Shown here: piece after piece, positions 7,707 to 16,450 of the stretch
Numbering within the stretch: the first letter of the stretch is position 1
Layout of the letters: each line of letters begins with the position of its first letter
From: UBA5066 sp048500275
GTDB lineage: Bacteria; Acidobacteriota; Thermoanaerobaculia; UBA5066
Direction of reading: 5' to 3'
Length of the DNA stretch: 64,000 nucleotides
Assembly (NCBI GenBank): GCA_048500275.1
Contig: JASNYI010000001.1
Location: 992,001 to 1,056,000, forward strand
Notes under the pieces: generated by a model
Databases searched by the model: none
What the model saw: only the letters and a program-made list of their open reading frames with translations
What the model was told of the DNA's origin: nothing
Translations under genes and position numbers: made by a program

Positions 7707-9463
7707 GCCCCGGCCCTCTCCACGAAGAGGTCGCCCAGCACCAGCACGTCCATCTTCGTCCTCAGGAAACAGTCCATAGCCTCCTCGGGCCGGCAGACCA
7801 CCGGCTCGTTCTCGTTGAACGACGTGTTCAGCACCAGCGGCACCCCGGTCTCGGCCTCGAACGCCCGGATGAGCCGGTAGTAGCGCGCGTTCTGGGCCTC
7901 GGTCACCGTCTGCAGGCGCCCCGAGCCGTTCACGTGCGTCACGGCCGGGATCGCCGCCCGCTTCTCCTTGCGAATCTGGTAGACCTGCAGCATGAACGGC
8001 ACGTCGTAGTCCGTCTCGAACCACGCCCCCGTCGCCTCGCGGGCGATGGACGGCGCGAACGGCCGGAACGACTCCCGCCGCTTGATCTTCGCGTTCAGTA
8101 TTTCCTTCATGTCGGCCCGGCGCGGGTCGCAGACGATGGAGCGGTTCCCGAGGGCCCTCGGCCCCCACTCCATCCGCCCCTGGAACCAGCCGACGACCTT
8201 CCCCTCGGCCACGGCCCCGGCCGTGCGCCGGCAGAGGGCCGCCTCGTCGCCCAGCTCCTCCACGACGCACCCGGCCGCCTCCAGCTCGCCCCTCTTGCTC
8301 TCCACCAGCGCCTTCAGCTCCGATGCCGGGAACTCCGGCCCCAGGTAGGCGTGCTCCATCACGAATCCGCGCGGCCGCCCCAGCTCGGCGTGGAGAACGT
8401 GGAACGCCGCCCCGATGGCCCCGCCCGCGTCCCCCGCGGCCGACTGGATCCACAGCTCGCGGAAGTCCGACCGCTCGAAGACCTTGCCGTTCGCCACCGA
8501 GTTCATGGCGCAGCCGCCGGCGAGGGCGAGGTTCTTCTCCCCCGTCTTCTTCGCCACGTGCGCGAGAACGTGGAAGAACGCCTCCTCGTACATCGCCTGC
8601 ATCGAGGCGGCGATCGCCTTGTGCCGGTCGGTCAGCGGCTCGTCCTTCCCCCGCGCCGGCCCCAGCCGCTTCTGCAGCTCGTCGGAGAACACCGTCCCGA
8701 TGGTGGGGATCCCGTCGTCCCACACCATCGACACCCCCTCCGAGTGGTGCAGGAAGCAGTCGAGGTCCAGCTCGTACTTCCCGGCCGCCTTCAGCCGGAC
8801 GATCGTCCGCATCTCGTCCATCAGCTCCGGCTGCCCGTACGGTGCGAGGCCCATCACCTTGTACTCGTCGCCGTAGTAGGGGAAGCCGAGGTACTGCGTC
8901 ATCGCCAGGTAGAAGAGCCCGAGCGAGTGCGGGAAGGTCACCTCGTCGTCCATCGAGATCGACGTCCCCTTCCCCGAGCCCCACATCCCGCTCACGAAGT
9001 CGCCGAAGCCGTCCACCGAGACGACGGCCGCCGTCTCGAACGGCGAGACGTAGAACGACGACGCCATGTGCGCCCGGTGGTGCTCCACGTTGTGCACCTT
9101 GAACTTCGCCGGCCGCCCGTCGCCCACCTGCTCGCGCAGCAGCGCCCCGATGTCGCGGACCTTCGAGGCGTTGGAGAGCCGCCCCTTGATCGCCTCGAGG
9201 CTCGGCCGCTTCGACAGCGAGAAGAGCACCTTCGACAGGAGGTTCGCGCTCGGGTCGCGGTTCACGGCGACGTGGTCCACGTCGGCCAGCGTCAGCCCGG
9301 CGGACGCCAGGCAGTACCTCGCCGCCTCGGACGGGAACCCCGCCCAGTGCTTCAGGCGGCGGAAGCGCTCTTCCTCCGCGGCGGCGACCAGTATTCCGTC
9401 GACGACGAGGCAGGCTGCCGAGTCGCCGTGGAAGGCGTTCAGACCAAGGATTACTTCGCTCAT
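7703..9463 (-). CDS. carbamoyltransferase, NodU/CmcH family
   Basis: The 586-residue protein has the length and both domains of NodU/CmcH carbamoyltransferases. The N-terminal half is the Kae1-like domain, starting LGLNAFHGDSAACLVVDG, with the metal-binding HHRAHMASSF segment (around residue 127) and VSVDGFGDF. The C-terminal half has WFQGRMEWGPRALGNRSI, the family hallmark. It transfers a carbamoyl group from carbamoyl phosphate (via carbamoyladenylate) to a hydroxyl, here most likely a sugar hydroxyl of the glycan. The following gene is a coupled outer-membrane barrel, and upstream lie a deacetylase and a formyltransferase, so this end of the operon is devoted to decorating the glycan. Confidence 0.93.
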   Translation of the reverse strand: MSEVILGLNAFHGDSAACLVVDGILVAAAEEERFRRLKHWAGFPSEAARYCLASAGLTLADVDHVAVNRDPSANLLSKVLFSLSKRPSLEAIKGRLSNASKVRDIGALLREQVGDGRPAKFKVHNVEHHRAHMASSFYVSPFETAAVVSVDGFGDFVSGMWGSGKGTSISMDDEVTFPHSLGLFYLAMTQYLGFPYYGDEYKVMGLAPYGQPELMDEMRTIVRLKAAGKYELDLDCFLHHSEGVSMVWDDGIPTIGTVFSDELQKRLGPARGKDEPLTDRHKAIAASMQAMYEEAFFHVLAHVAKKTGEKNLALAGGCAMNSVANGKVFERSDFRELWIQSAAGDAGGAIGAAFHVLHAELGRPRGFVMEHAYLGPEFPASELKALVESKRGELEAAGCVVEELGDEAALCRRTAGAVAEGKVVGWFQGRMEWGPRALGNRSIVCDPRRADMKEILNAKIKRRESFRPFAPSIAREATGAWFETDYDVPFMLQVYQIRKEKRAAIPAVTHVNGSGRLQTVTEAQNARYYRLIRAFEAETGVPLVLNTSFNENEPVVCRPEEAMDCFLRTKMDVLVLGDLFVERAGA

Positions 9464-9539
9464 CTGTTCACTTCGCGTCCTGTGCTTCTCACGTTCGCTC
9501 GCGGCGCTGGCGTCGGCTCGGTCGGGACGCTCGCCGCCG

Positions 9540-10400
9540 TCACGTGGGTATTGCCGGGGTTCGCCGGATCCCCGGGTCGAAACGATAGACGATACCCGAC
9601 CGGAAGGTCTCCGCCGTGTTTGCCCTGTTCTCCACCTGCACGAGGACCGCGCAGCCTTTCAGCGCCGCTCGGCGCGTGTCGGGGACGAAGCTGAAGGGGG
9701 AGACCCAGTAGCGGTCTCCTCCCTCGTAGCCGGCGACGAGCTTGCCGCACTCCCGGAAGTCGGACTCGACCTCTTCCCACGGGCGCCCCTCGACAGCCGG
9801 GTAGTGGGCCGCGCTGTGGTTGGCGATCAGCCAGCCCTCCTCCGCGAGGCGCCGGTTCCCGTCGGCGTCATCGTACAGCCGCCAGGCGTCGTCTCGAAAG
9901 GCGGGCGTCGTGACGCGCCGGTAGACCTCGTCGATGGCGCCGACGAGCTCCGTGGAAAAAGAGACCTTCATCCACTCCCGGAGCTTGAGCGGCACGTCGG
10001 GGCGGATCGTCCGCAGCCGGCTCCTCAGGAAGCGCAGTCCGTCCGTTCCCGCGAGGTACGAGGCCTTCGCGAGATAGTAGAACTCTTCCCGACAGACGAA
10101 CCGCGAGCAGAGAGACTGCGCCGCCGTGATCCCGCGGGCGCGGCATTCCGGTAGGGCGTGGCGCCTGACCCCGGCGAACCCGTCGTCGAACCAGAGGCAG
10201 AAGGTTGGCCGGGCGAAACCCTCGCCCCTCTCCAGCCGCGCCAGCGCCTCCCGCGTGGAGACGAGGTCGCCGTGCGCCCCGTACCACGCCAGGTGGTCGC
10301 GAAAGACGTCCGGGCGCAGGGTCCCGTAGAGCGCACGCGTCAGGAAGGAGTCCTCCCAGGAGACGTCGTGGTAGTTCGCCACGTAGAGAGCGTTCCGCAT
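9540..10400 (-). CDS. polysaccharide deacetylase family protein
   Basis: A 286-residue protein without signal peptide. It shows the carbohydrate esterase 4 features: LCLWFDDGF (residues about 70-76, Asp-Asp metal/base motif), and LIANHSAAHY (about 190-198) as the second metal-binding His site. Such enzymes remove N-acetyl groups from GlcNAc-type residues. The first motif reads WFDDGFAG rather than TFDDG. A cytosolic location suggests it works on a nucleotide sugar or lipid-linked intermediate. It starts 3 nt after the formyltransferase gene, so the two are probably co-translated: exposing an amine and then formylating it is a plausible joint function. Confidence 0.8.
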   Translation of the reverse strand: MRNALYVANYHDVSWEDSFLTRALYGTLRPDVFRDHLAWYGAHGDLVSTREALARLERGEGFARPTFCLWFDDGFAGVRRHALPECRARGITAAQSLCSRFVCREEFYYLAKASYLAGTDGLRFLRSRLRTIRPDVPLKLREWMKVSFSTELVGAIDEVYRRVTTPAFRDDAWRLYDDADGNRRLAEEGWLIANHSAAHYPAVEGRPWEEVESDFRECGKLVAGYEGGDRYWVSPFSFVPDTRRAALKGCAVLVQVENRANTAETFRSGIVYRFDPGIRRTPAIPT

Positions 10401-10403
10401 CCC

Positions 10404-11279
10404 CTACCAGACCTGCTCGTCTGCCAGCGCCTCGCCGAGCCAGCCGGAGCGGAAGTCCCGCTCGAGCCGCACCCTCCTGGCCCGTGTCAGGTCTGCCGTG
10501 AGGTAGGTCTCCCCGCGGTGCGGCTGCTCGAAGAGAGGGAGCTCCTCCGCGTGGAGAGCCGTCCCGAGGACCTCGAGCGTCAGTTCCGTGCCGAGCGCGA
10601 TCGCGGCCATGAAGGCGTCGTGGAGGGAGTCGTCCGGGTGGAGCTTCACCGACGAGCGGCGGAGGATCGGGCCGGAGTCCGCGCCGGTCGCGAGGAGGTG
10701 CACCGTGTTGCCCACGCGCGGAAGGTCCCGGTGGTAGAGCGCCTGGTGCGGCGTGTACGCTCCCTTGTACTCCGGCGACCAACCGGAATGCTGGTTGACG
10801 GCGATTCCCCGCACCGCCGTGAAGACCCGCGGGCTGAGCAGCGGGCCGCCGAGCGAGAAGAGGAAGTAGGGGTCGACCGACCTCAGCTCGCCCAGGAGCC
10901 CGTCCCCGTTGACGTCGGCGACGGGGCACGGGTGGACCGGCGCCTTCGCCCTCAGGCGGTCCACTTCGGCACCGAACATGCGCTCCTCTGCCGCGCGCTG
11001 GTCGCGCTCGAAGCGGCGGTCCGCGCGCCGCTCCACCGTCACCTCGACGACCTTCCTCGCGAGCCCCGCGAGCTGCCCCTTGCGCAGCATTTCCAGCGCC
11101 CGGCGCGCCTTCGGGACGGGCGGCGGGCCGCCCGGACCGCCACCCCCGACCCACCACCGGGCGAGGAGGCCTGGGAAGCGCTCCTGGAGCAGGTATCCGA
11201 ACCGCAGGTGGCGAAGGCTCGCGCCGCTGACGACGACCGCCGGGCGGCGGTCGCCGGGCGGGAGCGCCAGGCGCTTCAT
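10404..11279 (-). CDS. formyltransferase family protein (sugar N-formyltransferase-like)
   Basis: The protein (291 residues from ATG 11279) carries the catalytic Asn-x-His (NQHSGWSPEYKG, about residue 160) and Asp (GADSGPIL, about 200) of the methionyl-tRNA/sugar formyltransferase fold, which uses N10-formyltetrahydrofolate. The N-terminus is diverged but starts VVVSGASLRHLRF, consistent with the Rossmann half. It is not a housekeeping Fmt: length, C-terminus and context differ. The substrate is likely a sugar amine. A GTG at 11300 is an alternative start, but neither start has a clear ribosome site. An 85-nt gap separates it from the upstream GT2 gene, and no promoter is obvious there. Confidence 0.75.
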   Translation of the reverse strand: MKRLALPPGDRRPAVVVSGASLRHLRFGYLLQERFPGLLARWWVGGGGPGGPPPVPKARRALEMLRKGQLAGLARKVVEVTVERRADRRFERDQRAAEERMFGAEVDRLRAKAPVHPCPVADVNGDGLLGELRSVDPYFLFSLGGPLLSPRVFTAVRGIAVNQHSGWSPEYKGAYTPHQALYHRDLPRVGNTVHLLATGADSGPILRRSSVKLHPDDSLHDAFMAAIALGTELTLEVLGTALHAEELPLFEQPHRGETYLTADLTRARRVRLERDFRSGWLGEALADEQVW

Positions 11280-11364
11280 GGGGATGTCGTGCGGGAACAC
11301 GGCAGGAGTATAGGAACCCTTTCGCGCACCGGAGAGGCGGAAGCCGCCTCGTCCGGCACGCGGG

Positions 11365-12357
11365 TCAGTCGTCGCGATCGCCGCCGGCGACGAGGCGCAG
11401 GCGGTCCCCCCAGCAGGTCAGGGCGCCGATGCGAGACCACCCGAAAGAAGCGGCCGCCGCGCCGTACGCCAGGAAGTCGAGGCCTCGGGCCTTCTCCGGC
11501 CCGGCGGCCTCCCGGGCCAGGTCGAAGAGCATCCGCGACTCGTCGGCCAGCCCCGTGGCGCCGCACTGCCTCGAGAGAAAGAAGAGCTCTCGCGCGTACC
11601 ACTGCATCTCAGGGTGCTCGGGCCCCACGCCCGCGGCGAGGGCGTGCCGGTAGACCCGCCCGTGCGACGTGGCCCGGTCCCTCATCTTCGAGACGTTGCG
11701 CAGGCTGTTCCCGCTCGCTCGCGGGCCGGGGTGATGCCGGTGCTCCACCAGCCACTCCGGGCACCAGACCGGCCTCACGCCGAGGCCGCCGGCGCGCGCG
11801 TCGTACTCGAGGTCCTCCTCGACGCGCAGGCCGGTCCAGGGACCGATCCGGTCCGTCGCCGCGCGGCGCCAGAGCGGTGTCACCGTGTGCCAGAGCCGCC
11901 CCGAGAGGAAGGCGGGGAAGATCGTGTCGAAACGCCGCGTCGTCCTCACGAGGGGCGTCCCCGAGTCGCCCGCCGCCACCCGCCGCTCTGTCGTCATGCA
12001 GTAGCAGACCCCGGCGCCCGGGTCGTTCTCGAGGGCCGCCACCTGGCACTCGATCTTGCGCGGGTGAAGCCAGTCGTCGCTGTCGAGATATTGGATGTAG
12101 TCGCCCTCCGCCACCCTCCGTCCGGCCTCGCGGGCGAGCCCTGGCCCACCATTCGGCTGGTGGACGGCGCGGACGAGGTCGGGCCTCTCCTCCGCGATCC
12201 GGTCGCAGAGCTCGCCCGTCCCGTCGGAGGAGCCGTCGTCCACGAGGATGACCTCCAGGGGGCGGTAGGACTGGGCCTCCACGCACGCGACCGCCTCGAG
12301 GAGCAGGTCCCTGCGATTGAAGACCGGGATGATCACGGAGACGAGAGGAGATTTCAT
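11365..12357 (-). CDS. glycosyltransferase family 2
   Basis: The 330-residue protein starts with the GT2 GT-A fold: VSVIIPVFNRRDLLLEAV, then VDDGSSDGT (about residue 40) and the metal-binding YLDSDDWL (about 95-100). These proteins transfer a sugar from a nucleotide donor to a growing lipid-linked glycan on the cytosolic side. The C-terminal 100 residues are helical and family-variable. It lies 7 nt downstream of the FkbM methyltransferase gene. The sequence does not reveal donor or linkage. It resembles the GT2 at 30714-31730 in layout (same SVIxPVxxR opening and DSDD motif). Confidence 0.9.
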   Translation of the reverse strand: MKSPLVSVIIPVFNRRDLLLEAVACVEAQSYRPLEVILVDDGSSDGTGELCDRIAEERPDLVRAVHQPNGGPGLAREAGRRVAEGDYIQYLDSDDWLHPRKIECQVAALENDPGAGVCYCMTTERRVAAGDSGTPLVRTTRRFDTIFPAFLSGRLWHTVTPLWRRAATDRIGPWTGLRVEEDLEYDARAGGLGVRPVWCPEWLVEHRHHPGPRASGNSLRNVSKMRDRATSHGRVYRHALAAGVGPEHPEMQWYARELFFLSRQCGATGLADESRMLFDLAREAAGPEKARGLDFLAYGAAAASFGWSRIGALTCWGDRLRLVAGGDRDD

Positions 12358-12364
12358 GCGGCAG

Positions 12365-13297
12365 CTACTTTCGGGCGACGACGTCGAAGTACGGTCCGTA
12401 GGTCTCCGCGTGCCGCTCGAAGAGCTCGAGCAGCACTCGTGCGCCCTCCGCCGGCGAGTCCGCCGGGCGAGGCTCGCCCTCCTCGCCCTCCGCGATCGCC
12501 ACCTGCCGGTAGGAGGCTGCGAGGAACTCCGTCACGACCCGCGGGTCGGCGTTCATCGTCCTCATCCAGTAGGGCGACCACTCCATCACGAGAAGGCCGG
12601 TCCGCGAGAGTGTCCGGGTCCCGCCGGTGAAGACGAAGGGCTCCGCACCCTGCACGTCGATCTTCACCGCTAGGCGCTCGTCTCCCGGCTCGACGATCTC
12701 GTCGAGCGGCCGGCACTCCACAGCCGTCGTCTCCCAGCGCTCCTCGCCGAGGCTTCCTCGAGGCGCCCCCGGCAGCCGGACGCGGTGATCGCCCATGTTG
12801 TCGGGGGAGAGGGCCAGGTCCACCGACCCCGGGCGGTCCATGACGGCCAAGCGGTGGCACTCGACTCGCCCGCCGGGGCAGCGCGCCCTCACGTTCGTAA
12901 CGAGGTGCTCGAAGTTGGAGGGCTCCGGTTCGATCGCGACGCACCTCGCCCGCGTGCGCGCCGCGACGGGGACGGTCGTCAGGCCGATGTTCGCGCCCAC
13001 GTCGACGAACCGGCCCTCCTCCTCGCGGAAGAACGGGACGATCGTGTCGACCGTCCGGCGCGCCCATCGGCCCGTGCGCGCGTAAATGCGCAGGATCGCC
13101 TCGTCCGACGCGTCGCCGACGATCCGGCCGAGCTCGCCCTCCACCTCCACCCCCTTCAGGCCGCACGCTTTCGAGGCCTGCGCGAGTGTTCGCCAGGCGC
13201 CGGCCGAGGAGAGGACGCCGTCGACGAGCGCGACCTGCGCTCCGGGCGGAAGGCGCGCGGCGACGGCGGTGAGGAGTTTCTTGAGCGAGGGCTTCAT
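12365..13297 (-). CDS. FkbM-family SAM-dependent methyltransferase
   Basis: A 310-residue protein from ATG 13297. The SAM-binding motif is FVDVGANIGLTTVPVA (around residue 108), the acidic partner is AIEPEPSNFEHL, and the FkbM hallmark VKIDVQGAEPFVF is near residue 210. FkbM enzymes O-methylate sugars or polyketides, so a methyl-sugar in the glycan is expected. The open frame continues upstream of 13297, but that stretch is arginine-rich, lacks family similarity and overlaps the neighbouring GT2 gene, so it was excluded. A second FkbM protein is encoded at 36994-37866. Confidence 0.88.
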   Translation of the reverse strand: MKPSLKKLLTAVAARLPPGAQVALVDGVLSSAGAWRTLAQASKACGLKGVEVEGELGRIVGDASDEAILRIYARTGRWARRTVDTIVPFFREEEGRFVDVGANIGLTTVPVAARTRARCVAIEPEPSNFEHLVTNVRARCPGGRVECHRLAVMDRPGSVDLALSPDNMGDHRVRLPGAPRGSLGEERWETTAVECRPLDEIVEPGDERLAVKIDVQGAEPFVFTGGTRTLSRTGLLVMEWSPYWMRTMNADPRVVTEFLAASYRQVAIAEGEEGEPRPADSPAEGARVLLELFERHAETYGPYFDVVARK

Positions 13298-13316
13298 GGC
13301 CCCTGCAGGAAGGTGC

Positions 13317-14123
13317 TCACGTCTTCGCCGGGCCCTTGTGTTCGCCACGGCCTTCCTCGCGCGCGAGGATCTCGTCCTCGACCCGCCAGCGGAGCATCGT
13401 CTCGTAAAGGAGCCGCTCGAGGGCGTAGCGGCGGGCCGCGGCGCCACGGAAGGGGCCGCCCGCCCGAACCCAGGCCCAGGCCCAGACGCCGATCGGCGTG
13501 AACGGGAGAGCGCGGCGGACCCGCGCGGGCAGGCCCGCCGACCCGGCCCCGAAGAGCCGCGGCAGCTCCCTGGCGGAGTAGCCGAGCTGGGCCCGCACGA
13601 ACATCTCCAGCGGCTTGCGGTCATCGTGAACCAGGCGCGCCGACAGGTCGACGACGCGCCCGTCCACCTCGAGGTGGTGCGCGTGGCCGCGCTCGCCGAC
13701 CCGCGCCCGCGACAGCCGCAGGAGCCGGAGCTGGCGCGGGTAGAGCGAGCCGACGAGGCTCACCCCGCGAATGCGGTACTCGAACGCCATCGTCGCTCCG
13801 TCCACGTCGCCCCGCCTCGCGGTGTCGGCGATCTCCCTTTCGAGCCGGGGCGAGACCGCCATGTCGGCGTCGAGCGCGAGGACGAAGGGCGTCGCGATCG
13901 ACGTCTCCTCGAACGCGAACCGCCACTGTTCCCGGAAGCCGCCCCAGGGGCGCGCGAACCAGGCGACGTTCGGGAACGACCGGGCGATCGCCTCCGTGCC
14001 GTCGTCCGAGAGGGAGTCGACGACGACGACGCGGGGAAAGGCGCGGAGGCTCTCGAGGGTCCGGCCCACGTTCGCTTCCTCGTTGAACGTCAGGACGACC
14101 GGGGTGACGGGCAGGTCCGTCAT
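13317..14123 (-). CDS. glycosyltransferase family 2, WaaE/KdtX-like
   Basis: The 268-residue protein has PVVLTFNEEANVGRTLESL at the N-terminus, VVDSLSDDGTE, and LALDADMAVSP as its DxD. The middle contains a GHAHHLEVDGRVVDL segment. This TFNEExNIxxxLxS pattern and length are typical of WaaE-like transferases that add a beta-linked sugar in lipopolysaccharide cores and related glycans. The C-terminus has a hydrophobic patch (GVWAWAWV). The ATG overlaps the stop of the GT4 gene upstream (ATGA). Confidence 0.87.
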   Translation of the reverse strand: MTDLPVTPVVLTFNEEANVGRTLESLRAFPRVVVVDSLSDDGTEAIARSFPNVAWFARPWGGFREQWRFAFEETSIATPFVLALDADMAVSPRLEREIADTARRGDVDGATMAFEYRIRGVSLVGSLYPRQLRLLRLSRARVGERGHAHHLEVDGRVVDLSARLVHDDRKPLEMFVRAQLGYSARELPRLFGAGSAGLPARVRRALPFTPIGVWAWAWVRAGGPFRGAAARRYALERLLYETMLRWRVEDEILAREEGRGEHKGPAKT

Positions 14124-15277
14124 CCCGGCCCTCCCCGCCCGCGCCCCCGGAGGATGGCCTCATACTCCCGCCGCAGGGCCCGCGCGACCCCGCTCCACCG
14201 AAACCTTTCGCCCGCGAGGCTCCGGGCGGCAGCGCTTCGCCGGCCCCGCTCCTGGCTCGACCCCATCGCCTCCTCGAGAGCGGTGCGGAGCCCCTCCACC
14301 CCGGACGCCGCCACCCATCCCGCTCCCGCGCGCTCGATCTCGTCGGCGAGCGCCACGTCGCGGCTCACGACGACGGGCGTCCCCGTGGCCATCGCCTCCG
14401 CGACGACGACGCCGAAGTTCTCCTGGCGGGAGGGGAGGACGAAGACGGAAGCCTCTCCGAACGCCTTCCGCTTCCCGTCTCCCCCGACCCACCCGACGAA
14501 CGCGACGCGCCCCTCGACCCCCAGCCTCGTCGAAAGGCCCTTCAGCGACGCAACGTAGCCGGGCTCGCCGTCGCCCGCGATCACGAGCGTCCATCCGGTC
14601 GACACGGGCCCGGCCGAGGCGAACGCCTCGAGGAGGGCCTCGACGTTCTTCTTCGGGTGGATCCGGGACAGGAACAGGACGACGGCCCCGCGCTGCTGCC
14701 CGGGAGGGGCGTCGAAGAGCGTCTCGTCGACGCCGAGGGGCACGACGAAGCCGGGCGGAGCCTCGCCGGGCAGCGCGCACCGCTCGCGCTCCGCGGGGTC
14801 GGTCCAGTGCACGGCCGCGGCCTCCTCCACCAGCCGCTGCCCCCAGGCGGCAAGGAACAGGCGCTTGCGGAAGGGGTGCTGCGCGAGGCTCCATCGATCG
14901 AGCTGGCCGAGCGGGCGGACGACGTAGGGGACCCCCGCGGCCCGGGCCGCCGCCCCGGCGGCGGCCGACGCGTGGGAGAAGACGGAGTGGACGTGCACGA
15001 CATCAAACCGAGCGGCGTTCTCTCGGAGCCAGCCGGCCAGAGACGGCGAGAGCTTCAATGACTCCCCCGGCAGCCTCGGGAAGAAGACCGTCCTGGCCCC
15101 CTCGTACTCGACGAGCTCGCCCGTCGCCACGGGAAGCCGCGACGGACCGTCCGCGTCCGTCGTCGCGAGAAGCGCCTCGACCCCCGCCCCTTGGAGCGCC
15201 CTCACCATCCGGAGCGCGGCCTCGCTCGGTCCGCCGTATCGTGCGGCTACCGCCGGAATCACGTGAAGGGCCTTCAC
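14120..15277 (-). CDS. glycosyltransferase family 4
   Basis: Beginning at GTG 15277, which overlaps the acyltransferase stop (GTGA), the protein has 385 residues and starts VKALHVIPAVAARYGGPSEA, the glycine-rich acceptor-side loop of GT-B enzymes. The donor domain includes VVLFLSRIHPKKNVEALL and the EX7E motif (ENFGVVVAE) followed by AMATGTPVVVS. GT4 enzymes are retaining transferases, often for mannose, glucose, GlcNAc or related sugars. The same frame remains open for 286 codons upstream, but that part is antisense to the acyltransferase and is not coding. Confidence 0.9.
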   Translation of the reverse strand: MKALHVIPAVAARYGGPSEAALRMVRALQGAGVEALLATTDADGPSRLPVATGELVEYEGARTVFFPRLPGESLKLSPSLAGWLRENAARFDVVHVHSVFSHASAAAGAAARAAGVPYVVRPLGQLDRWSLAQHPFRKRLFLAAWGQRLVEEAAAVHWTDPAERERCALPGEAPPGFVVPLGVDETLFDAPPGQQRGAVVLFLSRIHPKKNVEALLEAFASAGPVSTGWTLVIAGDGEPGYVASLKGLSTRLGVEGRVAFVGWVGGDGKRKAFGEASVFVLPSRQENFGVVVAEAMATGTPVVVSRDVALADEIERAGAGWVAASGVEGLRTALEEAMGSSQERGRRSAAARSLAGERFRWSGVARALRREYEAILRGRGRGGPG

Positions 15278-16449
15278 CCCGTCTCTCCGGCTGCCCTCGC
15301 CTTCGGCGGAAGGGCCACCGCTCCCCGCCCCGTCCACCTGTCCTTCAGCGCGAGCCAGTGCTTCTCGTACGCGTGCCAGCTGGCCCACGCCACGAGCGAC
15401 GATGCCGACAGGCAGGCGAGGATGAAGACGGCACGCCCCGGAAGAAGCGACCCGCCGACCCTCGGCAGGAGGTCGTCTCTCCAGACCCTCTCGATCGCGT
15501 CCTGCACGAACGGGTGGAAGACGTAGAGGGCGTAGGCGTAGAAACCGAGCCAACGGAGCAGCCGGTTCTCGAAAAGCCTCCGCCCGAACGCCCCGTCCGG
15601 CAGGAACACTGCCCACACGACCATCGCCCCGCTCATGACGCCGACGAGGGAAACGCCGACCGTCATCAGGAGGTGGGTTCGCCCGCCCGTCCCCCCGGCC
15701 ACGACCATGCCGACGAGCGCGACCGCCGAGAGGGGCCCGAGCCAGGCGGCGGCCTTGCGGAGCCGGCGAGGCCCTCCCTCTTCCCGAGCCACGGCCGCGA
15801 TGAGGGCGCCGAGGGCAAGGCTGTCGAAGCGGGCGGGCGTCAGGACGTAGACGATCATCACGTCCACGCCGGCGAGAGCGAGCCCTGCGCGCAGGGCGAG
15901 CGAGAGCGCGAAGCACCAGGCACAGACCGAGGGGAGACGCTCGCGGGACACGAAAGCCACGACCGCCGGCCAGACGAGGTAGAACTGCTCCTCGATGGCC
16001 AGCGACCAGAAGTGCGCCAGCCCGAGGTAGGTCCCCTCCTTCACGAAGAGCCAGTTCGAGGCGTAGAGCCAGTACCAGCCCTGGTTCTCGAGGGTGGCGT
16101 AGAGAAGGGAGGAGGCGGGAGGCAGCAGCGGCCACATCCAGAACGCAATGCAGAGGGCGAGGTAGTAGAGGGGGAATATCCTCAGCGTACGCCGGATGTA
16201 GAAGCGCTTGTAGTAGTCGGCCCTTCCCTTCGCGTCGAGCAGGATGCCGGTGATGAGAAAGCCGGACAGGACGAAGAAGAGGTCGACGCCGTTCGAGCCG
16301 AGCCTGCCAAGGCCGTAGACCACGCGGTCGGCGGCCGTGGAGACGTCCATCTCCTGCACGAAGTGCCGCAGCATGACCGCGAGGATCGCGATGCCGCGGA
16401 CGCCGTCCAGGGCCTGGATCCTCCCCTGCTCCCGGTCTGCTCCCCCCAT
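15274..16449 (-). CDS. acyltransferase family 3 (OafA/YrhL type)
   Basis: A 391-residue multi-pass protein with about ten hydrophobic segments. Its N-terminus has the family signature: IQALDGVRGIAILAVMLRHF (catalytic Arg in DGVRG and His in LRHF), followed by FFVLSGFLITGILL and later FWSLAIEEQFYLVWP. These inner-membrane enzymes O-acetylate or succinylate sugars of surface glycans from cytosolic acyl-CoA. The ATG at 16449 is 1 nt from the stop of the Wzy-like gene, so the two are co-translated. Confidence 0.93.
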   Translation of the reverse strand: MGGADREQGRIQALDGVRGIAILAVMLRHFVQEMDVSTAADRVVYGLGRLGSNGVDLFFVLSGFLITGILLDAKGRADYYKRFYIRRTLRIFPLYYLALCIAFWMWPLLPPASSLLYATLENQGWYWLYASNWLFVKEGTYLGLAHFWSLAIEEQFYLVWPAVVAFVSRERLPSVCAWCFALSLALRAGLALAGVDVMIVYVLTPARFDSLALGALIAAVAREEGGPRRLRKAAAWLGPLSAVALVGMVVAGGTGGRTHLLMTVGVSLVGVMSGAMVVWAVFLPDGAFGRRLFENRLLRWLGFYAYALYVFHPFVQDAIERVWRDDLLPRVGGSLLPGRAVFILACLSASSLVAWASWHAYEKHWLALKDRWTGRGAVALPPKARAAGETG

Positions 16450-16450
16450 G

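Noticed and set aside
6333..8984. One long minus-strand gene covering the beta-barrel and most of the carbamoyltransferase region
   Set aside because: Only the part below 7706 has a signal peptide and barrel pattern. The upstream part is the wrong frame of the carbamoyltransferase gene.
14120..16135. Longer N-termini for several glycosyltransferases (also at 16451-18475, 17878-19896, 18825-20813, 20075-22420, 25673-28330, 40500-42458)
   Set aside because: In each case the extension is an arginine-rich shadow of the upstream gene, and a start codon overlapping the upstream stop gives a protein of normal family length.
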